Below, one piece after another: positions 38,967 to 56,442 of a stretch of DNA of 64,000 bases. The stretch is from contig NC_058152.1 of assembly GCF_011075055.1 (NCBI RefSeq), forward strand, positions 11,213,228 through 11,277,227. Reading direction: 5' to 3'. Made by a program: the position numbers and the translations under genes. This DNA is from Mangifera indica. Taxonomy: Eukaryota; Streptophyta; Magnoliopsida; Sapindales; Anacardiaceae. The notes below the pieces were generated by a model that worked only from the letters and a program-made list of their open reading frames with translations, was not told where the DNA came from and ran no database searches. Each line of letters starts with the position of its first letter. Positions within the stretch are counted from its first letter, which is position 1.

Positions 38967-40829
38967 GCAAACGACACATTACATCTAGAACTGTCAAAAT
39001 CATTGCTTCTTATGTACTAGTTATCACTATAGCACTTGTTGCCTTCAGTTATGTCCTTGTTAGACAAAGGAGAAAGACAAAGAAGGAGATCATAAGCAAG
39101 CAGGACACAGGTCGTATCTGCAGTTTTATCTGCTATAAGACCAGCAACTAATTATTAACTCGATTTCTATTTGAGCTTTCACTTGTCACTCTTATTGTTT
39201 ACGTGGTCATGAAATAGACAATTTGGAATCTTTGCAATTCGACTTCGACAATATCCAAGCTGCAACGAATGACTTCTCAGATGATAGTAAGCTTGGGCAT
39301 GGTGGATTCGGTGTAGTTTACAAGTTAATATTAAGTTTTCTTGTTTAATAGTCTGACCTACTGTCCCAAAATGCTTCTTAATAGTTGTGGGACTTGTGAA
39401 CCATTTGTAACATCATAGTCCAGTAGCCTAGTTTATGATATCGTCCCATCTAGACACAAAGATATTGTTGATGTAGAATTTATCTTGGAGTTTCATGTTT
39501 GCTAAACAAAATGCCTATCAATTGTCAGTCAAAATGGATTTAATTGTAAGTTTTTAATTTCTTGAAGTCACACTATTTCAGGGGAGGCTTCCTAGTGGAC
39601 AGGACATAGCTGTAAAGAGACTGTCTAGAGATTCTGGACAAGAAGAAGTACAGTTTAAAAATGAAGTCTTCTTGTTGGCCGAGCTTCAACATAGGAACTT
39701 GGTTAGACTTTGGGGTACCTGTTTGAGAGGAAATGAAAGGCTTCTCATCTATGAGCTTCTGCTTAATTCAAGTCTAGATAACTTCATATTTGGTATGGTT
39801 TAACTGCTCTTTTGCTTTTATTTCTGCCAATCTTGTAACCTGTTCTTGACTCAAAATTGCACAATCTATCCAGATCTGATAAAGCGTCTATTATTGGATT
39901 GGAGACGCAATACAAAATCTTAGGGAGCATAGCACAAGGACTACATTACCTTCATGGACATTCTACGTTCCGGGTTGTTCATCGCAATATGAAAGCCAAT
40001 AATATTTTTCTAGATGCTGACATGGTTCAAAAAATTTTAGATTTTGGAATGGTGAAATTGTTCAAAATGGGTCAAACTCAAAGGGATACAAGTAGAGTTT
40101 TTGGGACCTTGTAAGTGTATTTAAAAATTAAAATTTAGACCTTGGTAAATAAAATTAATCTAATCCATCTATGGCCATTTTTAAGTGGATATATAGCTCC
40201 AGAGTACCTCAAGCATGGACAATTCTTGGTCAAGTCTGATGTTTTTAGCTTTGGGGTGCTGGTCCTGGAAATCATCAGTGGTCATAAGAATAGTTCCCTT
40301 CATAACAAAGAGCAAGCACAAGATTTGTTAACCTACATAACTGAACGTAAGTCTAAGCAAATCTCACCTTGCTTGCGATGCTCAAAAGCAAAATCACAGC
40401 AAACTGTATCCAAAGCGGACAATCTTGATTGCAGGTCAGACTGTTAGACCAAGATGTTACGATTTTTTCTGATGGGTTCAACTGACTGTTGATATTTTTG
40501 ACAGGCATGGAGAAATTAAAACGAACAGACAGCCTTGAATCTGATAGACCCTACTTTAAGAGTTGGTTCAAGCAGTGAAGTGATGACATGTATTCACATT
40601 GGGTTGCTTTGTGTTCAAGAAATTGTCTCAAATAGACCTACGATGGCTTCAATAGCTCGCACGCTCACTAGCTACTTTTTATCTCTCCCTGTTCCCTCGA
40701 AACCAGCATTTTTTCGTGTAACCAGACTCGAAGATGGATGATTCAGAATCACCTATGCTGGATCACAATCAAAATCATGTTCAATTTTCCTTGAATGAGG
40801 CTTCCTTTACTGAGCTAGAGGCTAGTTAA
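38967..40829 (+). pseudogene. P-type CRK p4, no ectodomain, multiple lesions
   Basis: Exons 2-7 at 38967-39113, about 39203-39324, 39582-39792, 39874-40110, 40187-40337 and 40505-40829. The DUF26 exon is absent. Lesions: exon 3 acceptor AG is AC and its donor has lost the GT; exon 5 has a 1-bp deletion in the LDWETR segment; HRDLK reads HRNMK; the exon 6 donor is AT; exon 7 opens with A-W-R-N then TAA. Glycine-loop GHGGFG also differs from GQGGFG. Clearly not a working kinase gene. It is convergent with m4, 82 bp between stops. Confidence 0.87.
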
Positions 40830-40911
40830 CATGTCTTGTACACACGAAATGTCTTGAGAACAAGCATTATTAAATCATAAACAAGCCTTATTTGTATTGA
40901 ATGTATATGTT

Positions 40912-44402
<3,491 letters not shown>

Positions 44403-44493
44403 GATGCTTGATTTCCAGTTCTGATCATACAATGCCAATGGCAACTAAATTAAGCCCCTAATCAACAAGCTAATGGCCCCGAATGGAAGACTC

Positions 44494-44520
44494 TTAGGAG
44501 TTGACTTCCATGGTGAGCAT
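44494..44520 (-). promoter_or_regulatory. Upstream ORF in the m4 leader
   Basis: A 9-codon upstream ORF (MLTMEVNS, stop) ends about 90 bp before the m4 start and is out of frame with it. If it lies in the transcript it could reduce translation of the receptor. The homologous region of m5 differs by 5 bp so that its upstream ATG is in frame with the coding region. Confidence 0.4.
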
Positions 44521-44529
44521 TAATTCCCA

Positions 44530-45780
44530 TCAGGCATATGAATTTTCAAGAGGAATTGTATAAATTTTACTTTCAAAATAAAAAGTGTTCGAAGTTTGAT
44601 TCCGAATGAAAACTGATTAAAGTTCTATTCCAAATTTTCTATTGGAATTGTTTGTCCAACAATAAGTAATGCTTCATGTTCTAACAAAACATGTGATCAA
44701 ATAATGGAGGATTATAGTAAAAGTTTGGCAGGGTGGAGAAATTTTTATGGAACACGGGTTGTTCAGTTTTTTCTTTTATCATTGATCCAAATATTAAAAT
44801 CATTACAAACATTCCCTTAATTAAACACTTTAAACAATTAAATTCTCCATTGTTGTGGTGTCTTAGCCTCTCCATGTGGACGAGTAAGAGTTTTGCTATA
44901 TTGAGAGGAAAGTGTAAACGAATTTGGGGTGAATCTCAAATTAGTGAAATGTCCAAACGCAAGTATTGACTCTAACATTGTATGTTATGAATGTATAGTA
45001 TCCATTCTTGATCATAGGGTTTCATTAATCTCGAATTTGATGTTTTATACCTATAATTTTGCTACAAATTTTAATTCAAGGTCGATAAAGATCCTTTAAA
45101 AACTATCTTTTAATCCTCCATTTTCTTTAGGACTTATTTATGATTTTGAATTTAAATAAATAGAGATGTGTCTATATCGATGATATTTCATTTATGTGGA
45201 AATTAGTGTTTTTATTATATAACCATTATAAAAAAGTTGTATTGTAAAATCCAGTATAAGACATTGTTTGATAATCACAAAAGAATCTTCTTAGAGGTGA
45301 AGTTGTCGGGTCGATGATCGTTGGTCTTGATATGCAAAAGCTTCAGACCATATAAAGAATCAGTTAGCAATTGTTTGTTGTTAACTCTATATCTAATTGT
45401 AATTTTTTACCGCATAACACTAAGACTAAGAAAATTATGAGCATTACTAACCCAAATTAAATATTGTGATGTTTTCAACTCAATTATAAAAGTTGTCGGC
45501 AATAATTTATCAAAACGCGTTGTAAGATTGACCAAGTACAAAGAACAAGCCGTCCAAATAGACTTCTTGTTAAATTATTAATAAAAACGGATTTGTTAAA
45601 TAGCCATCCAAATAGATTATGAAGCTTAAGATTTTGAATACGAAGTCTACTAATAACCCAGAAATCACGTGAAGAAATTTGTTTTCCACACCATTCAATT
45701 AGAAGACTCTGGTGTTTCTGAGTCAGAAAAGTCTAAATGTCCATGAGAGGACAGAGAATTGATGGAGACAGAAGTGAAAC
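44530..45780. other. Intergenic region upstream of m4
   Basis: A TATA-like TTTATAC on the minus strand near 44560 could belong to m4. No gene is supported. The 45640-45770 part is shared with the region above m2. Confidence 0.4.
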
Positions 45781-45789
45781 GTTAATAAA

Positions 45790-46440
45790 ACCAATCATGG
45801 TTATTAACATCTTATAATATCCGTATCGTATCTTATAATAAGATACGATACAAGTGAAAAATGATACTAATTTTAAGATATGTCAAATTAATACGATACA
45901 GTAGATATATTATACGTTACGATATATATCATACAATATGGTATATATTATCAATACAAATTACTAATTTTTTTTTTTAAGAAATAATAATGTGATCAAG
46001 AGGTATATAAAAAATTTTAAATTTTCGTTTGGTGTTTATGATATTTTCTAAGATTATAACATGATGATTAGAATTTTTTTGCTATTTTTATTAATATATT
46101 ATTATTTAAAAAAATGTATTCTACAATACACTACACATCTTCTACAATACGATACGATATTATATAGGTAGAAAACGATATATATCCTAAGGTATATCAA
46201 ATTAGTATTATATGATAAATATATTATACGATACAATCTGTATCATCGATACAGATCAATTTATCTTTTTAGAGAAATAATAATATGGTAAGGAGATACC
46301 TAAACAATTTTAAATTTTTATAAAGTGTTTATGATATTTTTCAAGATAACAACGCAATGATCAGAATTTATTTTATTTTTAAAGAGACGTATTCTATAAT
46401 ATGATATAATATAACATACAATATGAAAATTAAGTTTTAA
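45790..46440. repeat. Duplicated AT-rich repeat with ACGATAC motifs
   Basis: Two diverged copies (about 45830-46140 and 46150-46440) share many GATACGATAC/TATCGTATC motifs, an AGAAATAATAA segment, AATTTTAAATTTT, then TTTATGATATTTT. A third, partial copy closes the window at 63830-64000. The origin is unknown; no coding capacity. Confidence 0.5.
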
Positions 46441-46854
46441 TATATATGCAATTCAAACTATTATAGAGCCAATATATTATATTCGAGGCCAATAATATTA
46501 TCCAGGTCCAAAAGAAGGTTTCCAAGTGAAGCAACCAGCCTTGGCAACTGAAAATTTACAGGCCAAGGAGACGAAGTTCGTCTAAACTCAGTTCAATACA
46601 TCTGTAAAGATTCGGGATTATAGAGAACATCGAAAAGGGCTTATCAGACTATGGTCAATTCTGATCACTCTTCACGTTTGCTAACTAGCATTTCTGGTTA
46701 ACATTTGTTGATGCGAAAATTTGCATCAATGAGAAGTGTACCGAATTATGAGCTACAATTCAATGCAAGAAAATGATTATGACCAAGATGTTTTTAAGTT
46801 GGTTCGACTTGCTACTTGAAAGCTTATATCCATTGCTATTGTCATTCAATCACT

Positions 46855-47115
46855 CTAATAATGATTTGCGGTAATGTTATCGTTCATATCAGAACTTAAA
46901 TTATTGTCACAAATATATTTATAAGTTATTAAATATAAAGTATTGGAGCTGATACTGGCACTCAATTCACGGCTTTGATCATCATCATCATCATCTTCAC
47001 CAAACACCTTTCTCTTGATGAACTTAATGCAGTCAGCGACCGCTTTGCTGTGGAGGGGATCCGCCAGGTTATAGTTATAATACACGTGGGATATCGAGGA
47101 GGACAATAATGGCAC
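46855..47115 (-). CDS. Unrecognised short ORF
   Basis: An 86-codon frame with an acidic run (GEDDDDDD) after KFIKRKVF. I do not recognise the family. Reading further upstream on the minus strand gives a proline-rich segment (PPPPSPQPLPPDPP) in one frame that is interrupted by stops and by the hAT-type element at 47252-47703. It may be a broken captured gene or chance. It sits where the promoter and first exon of p5 would be expected. Confidence 0.2.
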   Translation of the reverse strand: MPLLSSSISHVYYNYNLADPLHSKAVADCIKFIKRKVFGEDDDDDDQSRELSASISSNTLYLITYKYICDNNLSSDMNDNITANHY

Positions 47116-47251
47116 GTCGATGTCCTTGATGTTGACGTTGGATTGGTTTGTACTTCATAAAGTGCGGAGAGAGGCAAAACACCATCTTGCGAAAACGGTC
47201 GAGGAGGCTCACAAGAGTGAGAAGTTTGGAGGGTCAGGAGGCAGTGGTTGT

Positions 47252-47703
47252 TAGGGGTGGATTCGGGTCAGGCCGAGTTCGATCACCCCTTGGCTTGAGT
47301 TTGGTTCTATTTCTTAGCTCAAATTAATTGTTCAAATTTGGAACTCGATTTAACTCAAATTAATGGTTCAAATTGACAGCTCGAATTCATCACTCGAGTT
47401 CATGATTTGTTAACAAAATAACGTCGTTTTACCCAAATAATGAGCAAAAAATTTGAACTACCAATTCGAACTACTGAATTCGAGCCATTAATTTAAGCTA
47501 AATTGAGCCACAAATTCGAACCACTGATTAGAGCCATGAATTCAAGCTGAACAACCCTTGGCTCGAGTTAAGCTCAAATTAAAAAAGATCCAAATCTTTC
47601 GGCTTGAGTTCGGTTCAAATTTTAATCAAACACATTTGAACTAAGCTAAATCGAACCGAATCGACTTTCAAAACCGAGCCAACTCGGATCATATCCAGGC
47701 CTA
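47252..47703. mobile_element. hAT-type short element with perfect 8-bp target duplication
   Basis: A 452-bp element flanked by GTGGTTGT at 47244-47251 and 47704-47711. The ends are TAGGGGTGGAT and, on the other strand, TAGGCCTGGAT, an 11-bp terminal repeat with two mismatches. The interior is made of AATTCGAA/TTGAGTT/GAGCCA motifs and has no transposase, so it is a non-autonomous element. Confidence 0.8.
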
Positions 47704-49861
47704 GTGGTTGTGGTGATGGTGGTGGTGGTTGTGAATCTTTGGAGGCAGTGGAGGCAGAGACTGAAATCTGTTTAATGATGCATGAACATACCTAGCGGGA
47801 CCAAAGCACATAATGCTTCTTGGCAGTTCGGGGAATGCATGTACATAATTTATGGTTTTGATACCATTTATAATGTATCGCTGTCAATGACATACAGTTT
47901 GTCACATTTTTGCATTTAGACTTTGCAATCTAAAACGTGTCTTTACAGTTTAGGAACTCATAATTAACATCTCGCTTGTCATCCTTGTGAGATATTATAC
48001 CCAATATCTATCTCGCACTTTATTGATGTATGTTTGGAGAAGTGGGTATTACAGGAATGATCCTAAAGAACCGAAGTTTCTTTTGGTTGCTGAATCTCTT
48101 TTCGATTGATCAATGTGCAATATTATGAATCCGTATATGTTATCATGTGTGATCAAGATGTTTTTCCTTATATTGACTATGTACACATTTCTCTGGTTTG
48201 TGGATGCAGGCAAAGGACACATTACATCTAGAACCATCTTAATCATTGCTTCTTCTGTACTAGTTTTCTCCATATTACTTGTTGCCTTCAGTTTTGCCTT
48301 TGTTATAAAAAAGGAGAAAGACAAAGAAGGAGATCATAAGCAAGCAGGACACAGAAGGTATCTGCAGTTTTCTCTGCTATAAGACCAGCAACTAATTAAC
48401 TCCATTTCTTTTTGGGTTCTCAGTTGTCACTCTTATTGTTTAGATGGTGATGAAATTGACAATGTGGAATCCTTGTAATTCGACTTCAACACTATCAGAG
48501 CTGCAACAAATGACTTCTCAGATGATAGTAAACTTGGACTAGGTGGATTTGGTGTTGTTTACACAGTAATATCAACTGTTCTGGTCCCAAAATGTGTCTT
48601 AATAACACTTAGTGAACCATTTGTAATATCATGGTCCAATAGCTTGGTTTATTGTCAAGATATTGTTTAATTTAAACACAAAGTTTGTCCCATACATACC
48701 AGTATCTCTCCCCATGTTTTGTGGAGCTACCCAGGGGTGTTAACTATTCATTAACCAAATTGCCTCTCAGTTGTCAGTTAAAATGGATTCAATTGTAAGT
48801 TCCTAATTTCTTGAAGCTATATTATTTCAGGGGAGGCTTCCTGGAGGACAGGACATAGCTGTGAACAGACTGTCTAGAGATTCTGGACATGGAGAATTAG
48901 AGTTTAAAAATGAAGTCATCTTGTTGGCCAAGCTTCAACATAGGAACTTGGTTAGACTTTTGGATGTCTGTTTGTTAGGTAGGAAAGGCTCCTCATCTAT
49001 GAGTTTGTGCTCAATTCAAGTCTAGATAACTTCATATTTGGTATGGTTTCACTGCTCCTTTGCTTTTATTTTTAACAATCTTGTAAGTTGTTCTTGACTC
49101 GAAAGTGTCCAGTCTGTCCAGATTCGGTAAAGCATCTTACATTGGATTGGTAGACTCGATACGAAATTATAGGGGGCATAGCACGAGGACTTCTTTACCT
49201 TCATGAAGATTTTAGATTTTAGGTTGTTCATCGTGATTTGAAAGCTAATAATATTCTTTCAGATGTTGACATGGATCTGAAAATTTCAGATTTTGTAATG
49301 GCGAAATTGTTCAAAATGGATCAAACTCAGGGCAATACAAGTGGAGTTGTTGGGACCTTGTAAGAATGCATAGAAATTGTAACTTAGACCTTGTTATATA
49401 AAATTAATCTAATTTATCTATAGCCATTTTTCAGTGGATACGTGGCTCCAGAATACCTCTAGCATGGACACTTCTCAGTCAAGTTTGATGTTTTCAGCTT
49501 TGTTTTGCTGGTCTTGGAAATCATCAGTGGTCAAAAGAATAGTTCTTTCCGTAACTCAGAGCAAACACAAGATCTATTAGCCTATGTTAGTAAACATAAG
49601 TCTAAGCAAATCTCATGTTACTTGAGCTGCCCCAAAAGCAAAATTATGATAGACTATATCCAAAACAAACAATTAGATATTACGATTTTGTGCCTTTTAT
49701 TTTTTATTTAAAAACTAGATTCAAATAATCGGTTTTCAAATATTAAAAAACAGTCTCTGAACCAAAAAATCAATTTTTCCAATTTACCAACCCTATAACT
49801 AAACCATCCTTAGATATTCTATATTTTGGTATGGTTTATAATTCGGAAAATAGTTTGGTTT

Positions 49862-50243
49862 TGTTAGAAACAATTAAACATGTCAGGATCCGAATTCTGT
49901 GAAATCTGTAAATAGAATTTGCGTACCCGTTTATGTGTTCGATGAAGCATCTTCGAATTCTACGCGAGGCGTTGACGTTAGTCTGTTTCCACGACGCCAT
50001 TTGCCCACGTACCGATTTCCATTTGGGAGAGTGATTTACTATGCGTATTGGTTTTTGGCAGGAGAGAAAAGTTCACTGTAAAAATTGCATTCTCTCATTA
50101 CATCTCCATCATTTTCATTTCATTATTGCTTTTGGGAGGCAGTTAAGACTTTATATAAAAGTCCAACTGCCAATAATAATCGCCAATAACCGCTAATCGG
50201 GTCGGGTCAGGTCGGGCCATCATGGGTGGACCGGGATCCAATA
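49862..50243 (-). repeat. Left (3') LTR of the copia element
   Basis: It matches the right LTR, with ends TGTTAGAAACA and CCAATA (minus strand TATTGG...TTTCTAACA; the usual TG start has become TA in both). On the minus strand the adjoining purine-rich GTGAGTGGGAGA is a likely polypurine tract. Confidence 0.8.
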
Positions 50244-53200
50244 TCTCCCACTCACATATGATGGAAGACCCGAACCCAATGCTTAGCCACAAAAATCTCA
50301 TATATCAGTACGTTTCATACTTGCAAATGTGTCGTGCGACCTCGCGAGCAACCTGCACTTGGGAGCTAATTACTATGCATCTGTTAGGAATAACATAGTC
50401 GCTTCAACCCGAATAAAACAAAAATAAAGCGTTAGACTCGCAGCACCCCAGACTTACTCGATAACACCAGCTCCCTTTAATCCTTCATTTTTTATTGTGT
50501 TATTTTCCTATGTATCCATGATCAAGTCCAATCTCCATATGAGTGACATGATCGGCTAGCCAATGGACACACGTAATATATATAAGTCTTCCTCTTCTAC
50601 TCGAAATTCTTAATTTAAACTTAGTTGCTTTTCTAGTCATGTTCCATAGGCTGAATCATGCGTGGCCATAGGTTCCAAGCTAAGATAGCAACACTAAGAG
50701 TAAATATCAAACAACAGTAAAGAGTCAAAGGGTACCTACATGAGTTAATCCTCATAAAGTCTCACACAGTGAAGGAGCAGAGATTCATCCTTCCACTACT
50801 TTAACTGGTCGTCTTACTTATGCACACATGGTATGAATCATGTGCTACAGTGTGTATTTTCTCAAATGTCATTCACAACACTGTACAGCTCTTAGTTCAG
50901 TTGCTACCCCGAGCGCCTAACTTGAGTTCTTAATCATCTTCACATTGGCAGGTATTTATTTATATTAAGAACTCACATCTGACATTCACAAGTTATTTAG
51001 ATGTGGGGAATCCAAATCGGTCATTATCAAATGTATCTATTCATGACCTCATCTTGATCAATCATCAAGGCGACATTTTTATTTCAATAAATCTTTTCTT
51101 GAGAAATTCGTCTCCCATTAGTATGCTCTCTCAGCATCATAATTCTCAAGAATAATGTCTTATCTTTGCTTGCTCTCTTAGCGCCAAAGGCGATTGCTCA
51201 TGTGAGTGAGCCAATGTCTAACTTGTGTGACATTACAATCTTGTTGAGCTAAAAAGAAACGATGTGTATGCAGTGAAAACCCAAGAATTTTGGGACATAA
51301 GTTCAAAACATAAAATGAACTTAAATTCATGGTTTTCGACGTTGTGTCATTAGTACAATATATAAGCTCAACACTCATCAATCATTGTCTACGCAATCCA
51401 AGAAGTTTAACATGTGCAAGATATACTTTTCTTGGAAGAATCTCAGTCAAAGGATCAGTGACTATACAATGCGTAGAATTATATTGTACGTTCATTTCTC
51501 TCTTGGAAATTGAGTCTCTTATTACGTTGTGTCTAGTGTCGATACGTTTGGTTATCTTATAAAAAATTAAAATCTTTCATTTCAACAGACAACCATTGCT
51601 CTAACAATATTGTCATGTTTACTCAGATTCACAAAGAATCTTTATAACCAAACAGTTTCTTGCACATTTACTGAATAGGCTACATACTAGGCTTCCGATG
51701 TGGATACGGCTACGCATCTCTGTTTCTTATCGCTCCAAGATATGGGTCCTTTTGGAGTAAGAAAACTTAGCCGTAATCTAATCTGCGTTTGTTTAAAAAC
51801 ATTTCCCCAATTGGCATCTCAATAGCTAATGAAACGCAAGTTTGATCCTTAATCACATAATTAATCATCCATAGAGCCTTAAAAATATCAAAAAATTCTA
51901 CAAACAGCCTTTTAGTGCTCTTTTCAACATTTACTTATATCGACTAACCAACCCAATAACAAAATAAATATGTGGGCTTGTATGCATCATAACATACATG
52001 ATACATCTGATGACATCTGAATAGGTAACCTTTGACATTTCTCTGTTTCTATCTTAAGTTTTGGGACATATCTCTTTTAGCTCAATAATTTGTCATTCAT
52101 CACAAGAATATCAGCGGGTTCACAATATATCATATTGGATTGTTTTAGAACCTTTTGAATATTACGCTCTTATGACAGAGTCAAAAGTTTCTTTGAACAA
52201 TTCCTCTAAATGTAAATTCACAATATGTATTCTGTTTTCCCACATCCTGCAAGTCAAAGATATGGACAACCGTACTTTGATGATTATCACTTACTTCAAA
52301 CCATTTCTAGCTATTTATACATCATCACACACATTGATAGAATTACAAATTTGTCATCAGACTTTGTCACATAGACATGATGGTCTTGATTAATTATTTC
52401 AAAGTTCAAATACCAATATCTAGATGACAATTTTAGGTCATTTAATGTCTTTGAAGCTTGCACACTCTGCGCTTCAGACCTATAACAATAAGATCTAAAT
52501 CTTATTTCATGCAGATTTCTTTGTCAAGTTTTCCACTAAGAAAAAAAATTGTCTTGACATTCATCTGGTGTAATTCTAAATTCAAATGTGTTATTATAGC
52601 TAAAACCAAATACATTAAAGTAAATATTATAAATGACGAAAATATCCTTCTACACAATCTATACCTTCTCATTGGGCATAGTTTTTCGCTATTAAGCGAA
52701 ATTATATATATTTATTAAGCCATCCGCCTTACGATTAATTCAGGAAACTCATTCATTCCCAATGAATTTTTGATCTGGCGATAAGTCAACCAAAACCTAG
52801 AATTGGTTTGTTTTCTTAGTATTCTATCTCTTCTTCCAATGCATTTCAAATTTTTCTTATCAAAGGATGAGACATTTATTTCAAGTTTTTCATCATCTTA
52901 GGGAGTGGTTATGAAAACCTTGTTTTCACTTTAAAACGTTACTTGAAAACTTTTGGACATTCACTCCAATGCAATTGAGAATTAATGCTCTCACTATCCA
53001 AAATAAATTAAAGCTTAATCTCAATGCTCCCACTAGGGTGAGATGAATGAAGCAAACAATTAAAGATCATTACTCCCACTATCCGAAATAGGCTGGAGCT
53101 CAATTGTATTTGCTCCCACTAACTAGAATAAGTATAAGTCTTATATCTTAGAACTCAACTAATGGTCGTTAAGATATACCCATCCTCATTAATTTCTCAT

Positions 53201-56200
53201 CTCATTTAGATGAAACCTTTTATCAACGTCATCTTTATTAAGAAAAATATCCTCTATGAATATAGTATCTCTAATACAAGTTCAGTTAATCTTCCAACGA
53301 AATCCTCCCTAATGAACACATACCCTTTGGAGTGCTCAATGTATCTGATAAAGATACATTCATTTCTTCTCAGTCCCAATTACTCTAACTTATGGGAAAA
53401 GTTATGGATTGATATTGCTAACCACTGAGGTTGCAATCAATTATCTCAGATTTTCTATTTGACCATAATTCATAAGGAGTGGAAGCAATTGGATTAGTAG
53501 GTAATCGGTTAAGTTCTCAAACAGCAATAAATACCATATCATCACAAAGTGACTTGACGTTTTGCTTACGCTTTCACTAACTTAACCATTTCCAATAGAG
53601 TTTAATTACTCTTCTTCACTACACCGATTGTTGTGAAGTTTTGGAATTACTATTCACCATACTATTTATTTCATTAATCAGTTTCTTGAACTGTTGGAAC
53701 TAATGTTCAAGATCACAATGAGTTCATAAAACTCTTATTAATTTTGTCTAATTGATTCTCAACCTCAATTATATAGTGTCTAAAGCAGTCTACTGCTTCT
53801 AACTTATGGGAGATCAAATAAACAAGACCAAATCGAGCATTGTTATCATCATTAATAATGAAAAATGAGATACATTCTCAAACTTTACATTCATAGGAAA
53901 ATATATATACCTAAGTATATAGATTGCAAAGGAAGACAAACTCATATAGTTTTGTCAAATGGTTTTCTAGAAGTTTTTCTAACTAGGCAATCCTTACATA
54001 TGGGCAATTCTATTTATGTGAAAGTTCCTAATAAACTTTCATAAGCCAATTTATTCAATCCATCTTGGCTTACATGCCCTAATGTAACATGCCATTTATT
54101 TGCATTCATTTCCATACATATAGGAGAAGCAAATAATGAAAAATCTAACATTATCAAAAATGTAAGGTGACAAACCCCATATAACCATTCAACCAACAAA
54201 CCAAATCTGTATAAATTAATTTTATCACATTTCAATAAAACACCCAGAGAAATTCAAATTATATCGAAGAACAAGTACTTTGACCAAGATTTACTGAATA
54301 TTTGGAGCATATTGGATTTTGTGTAGGCATAGGATTCGATCATCTGCAAAACTTATTTGCTTGTGTCCATTCCTCTTACTACAACCTTTGTGTTGTTGCC
54401 TACATATATCCAATTCACTTTATTCAGAATTCGATAGAAATCTACTAAAGATCACCTATCATGTACTACTTAGTCGGTGGCTTTAGAGTCCATAATCTAC
54501 GTAGGATAATACTCAGTTAATATCATAGTACTAGAAAATCAAAGTTCCATCACTTGATTTTAAACAAGATTATCATTTTCATCTCTTCTTCTAGTACTTT
54601 TGCCACTCTTCTCATTTCAATTCCTTGTTCTTATTCTTTGAGCATTAAACGATCTTCTTCCTATATTAGGACTTGAGCCACTCACTTTTGAAAATTGATT
54701 CTGCAACGTATGCATGAGCATTAAATTCAGCTACCTCATGGGCGCTTATCCTCCAATTTTATGTGGCTAGAATAATTAACAAAAGTCTTTCTTTTCTCAT
54801 TGTGGGTCATATGTACCTTGATACACTCCTACTTTCGAGAAGAAATCGTTTTTCTAAATGAACCTCTTATTCATGTATCAGGTTACACGTAGTTGACTTT
54901 AGTTTCATAATTAGATTTGATATTCAATCAAATTCAAAAATCAACTGTCATCAGTTGGGGACTGTAGTTCCTCCAAACTTTTCAATTAAAACCAGACTTA
55001 TGGCATATGCAGTTGAACTTTCATGGTACTTATATACCAGATTAATAATCATGAAACTAATCAAGATATCACACGAAGTGAATCTTGCTTCTTACATGCG
55101 TGATGTGCGTCCACATCACGTTTGTGTAAGGCACTGATTAGATTTCTATCCCTTAGTCAGCCACAACTAAATTTTAACCTGATTCACAGCCTCCAAAGCC
55201 TTTTGCTCACCTAGGATATTATGCATTTCAAATGTCACATGGTTTAATTCTATCTATTTAGTATCATTCTCATTCAAATCAGTCATCTTTTTCTAAGATG
55301 CTATGGTTAACTAGATCACAAAGACATCTATCAGACACAACGTTATCAATGCAAACAAATACACATCAATTGTCGCAATTACGCATTAAAATTTTAAAAT
55401 ATCTCACATAAGGCACAAAATCGAAAGTTCACTATGTTCCCAATCATCTCCCATGACACAAATGCTTGACATTTTAAACTTTAATCTAATTGCGTCAATA
55501 TTAATTCTAGATGAGAATTTCATTAAATTCTACCAATCTCAGAATTCTCACACTTAACAAATATATATGATACAATGAATGCATCATCTATTTTGACTAG
55601 GACCATTTTAGCAACCCGTATCGACCTTTGAGTCACTTTATCCATGATAAAGTCTCTATTACTTTTGCGTTAGGTCAAATACCTCGCATTGTGTTAGTTT
55701 TGGGAATAACGATAAAATAATGAATATTCTATCGTACATTACTAAGCGTCACTCTATAGCAAGCTGTAATGAATCCACTCAGTCCCAAAAAGTTTCAAAT
55801 TCTTGTCCCGAATAAGATCATTGGTTACGGGGATCAAATTCACGCATGGATATTTTCTCTTTCCCAATTAAGAGAATTCAATAGGATATTGATAGTTTTG
55901 ACATGTAACGTGATGGTCCCTAATCAATAAACTTGCATGAAATAGAAACATGTATCCCAAAACACCATTATATGTTTTTGGGAGTCGGAATAAGATATTA
56001 CATGTCATTATACGTCGTAAGACCCATGAAACACATCTCATATACCGATCCAAGTATTACACAACTTCCAAGGACTAGAAAACAAGATTCAAGTGCCAAT
56101 GCACAGTGAAAGTGGGTGTTTATGCGCGGAAATAAGCTCATAAGCTCCTTCACGCCCCACGTAGACACTGCACGCGCCTCCACGCGCCTTCACACGCCGT

Positions 56201-56297
56201 ATAAGTATCTACACGCGCCCTCACGCGCTAGGGATGACTCAGACGCACTGTCACACGCCTTCACGCACTGGAAATGGTTACCATGCGTGGTCAAATG

Positions 56298-56442
56298 TTG
56301 ACCATTGACTGGTCAACTATTTGACCGTTGACCGATCAACATTTGACCGGGTTATCATGGGTCAGGATCTGGGTTGGGTGACCCGATTAACTAAACGAGT
56401 TAACCCGTTGACTCGTTCGGGTCTTGACCAACCCGTTGACAT
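56298..56442. promoter_or_regulatory. Dense W-box-like cluster in the copia leader
   Basis: I count ten TTGAC cores in about 145 bp over both strands, nine of them TTGACC or TTGACT, e.g. TTTGACCGTTGACCGATCAA. The cluster lies about 500 bp inside the element's 5' LTR. WRKY binding is inference only. Confidence 0.35.

Noticed and set aside
49899..50081. 60-codon frame repeated at 56955-57137
   Set aside because: Both lie in the copia LTRs and are conserved only because the LTRs are duplicates.
52061..53428. Several plus-strand frames of 70-110 codons
   Set aside because: They lie in the decayed copia interior, opposite to its coding strand, and show no domain features.
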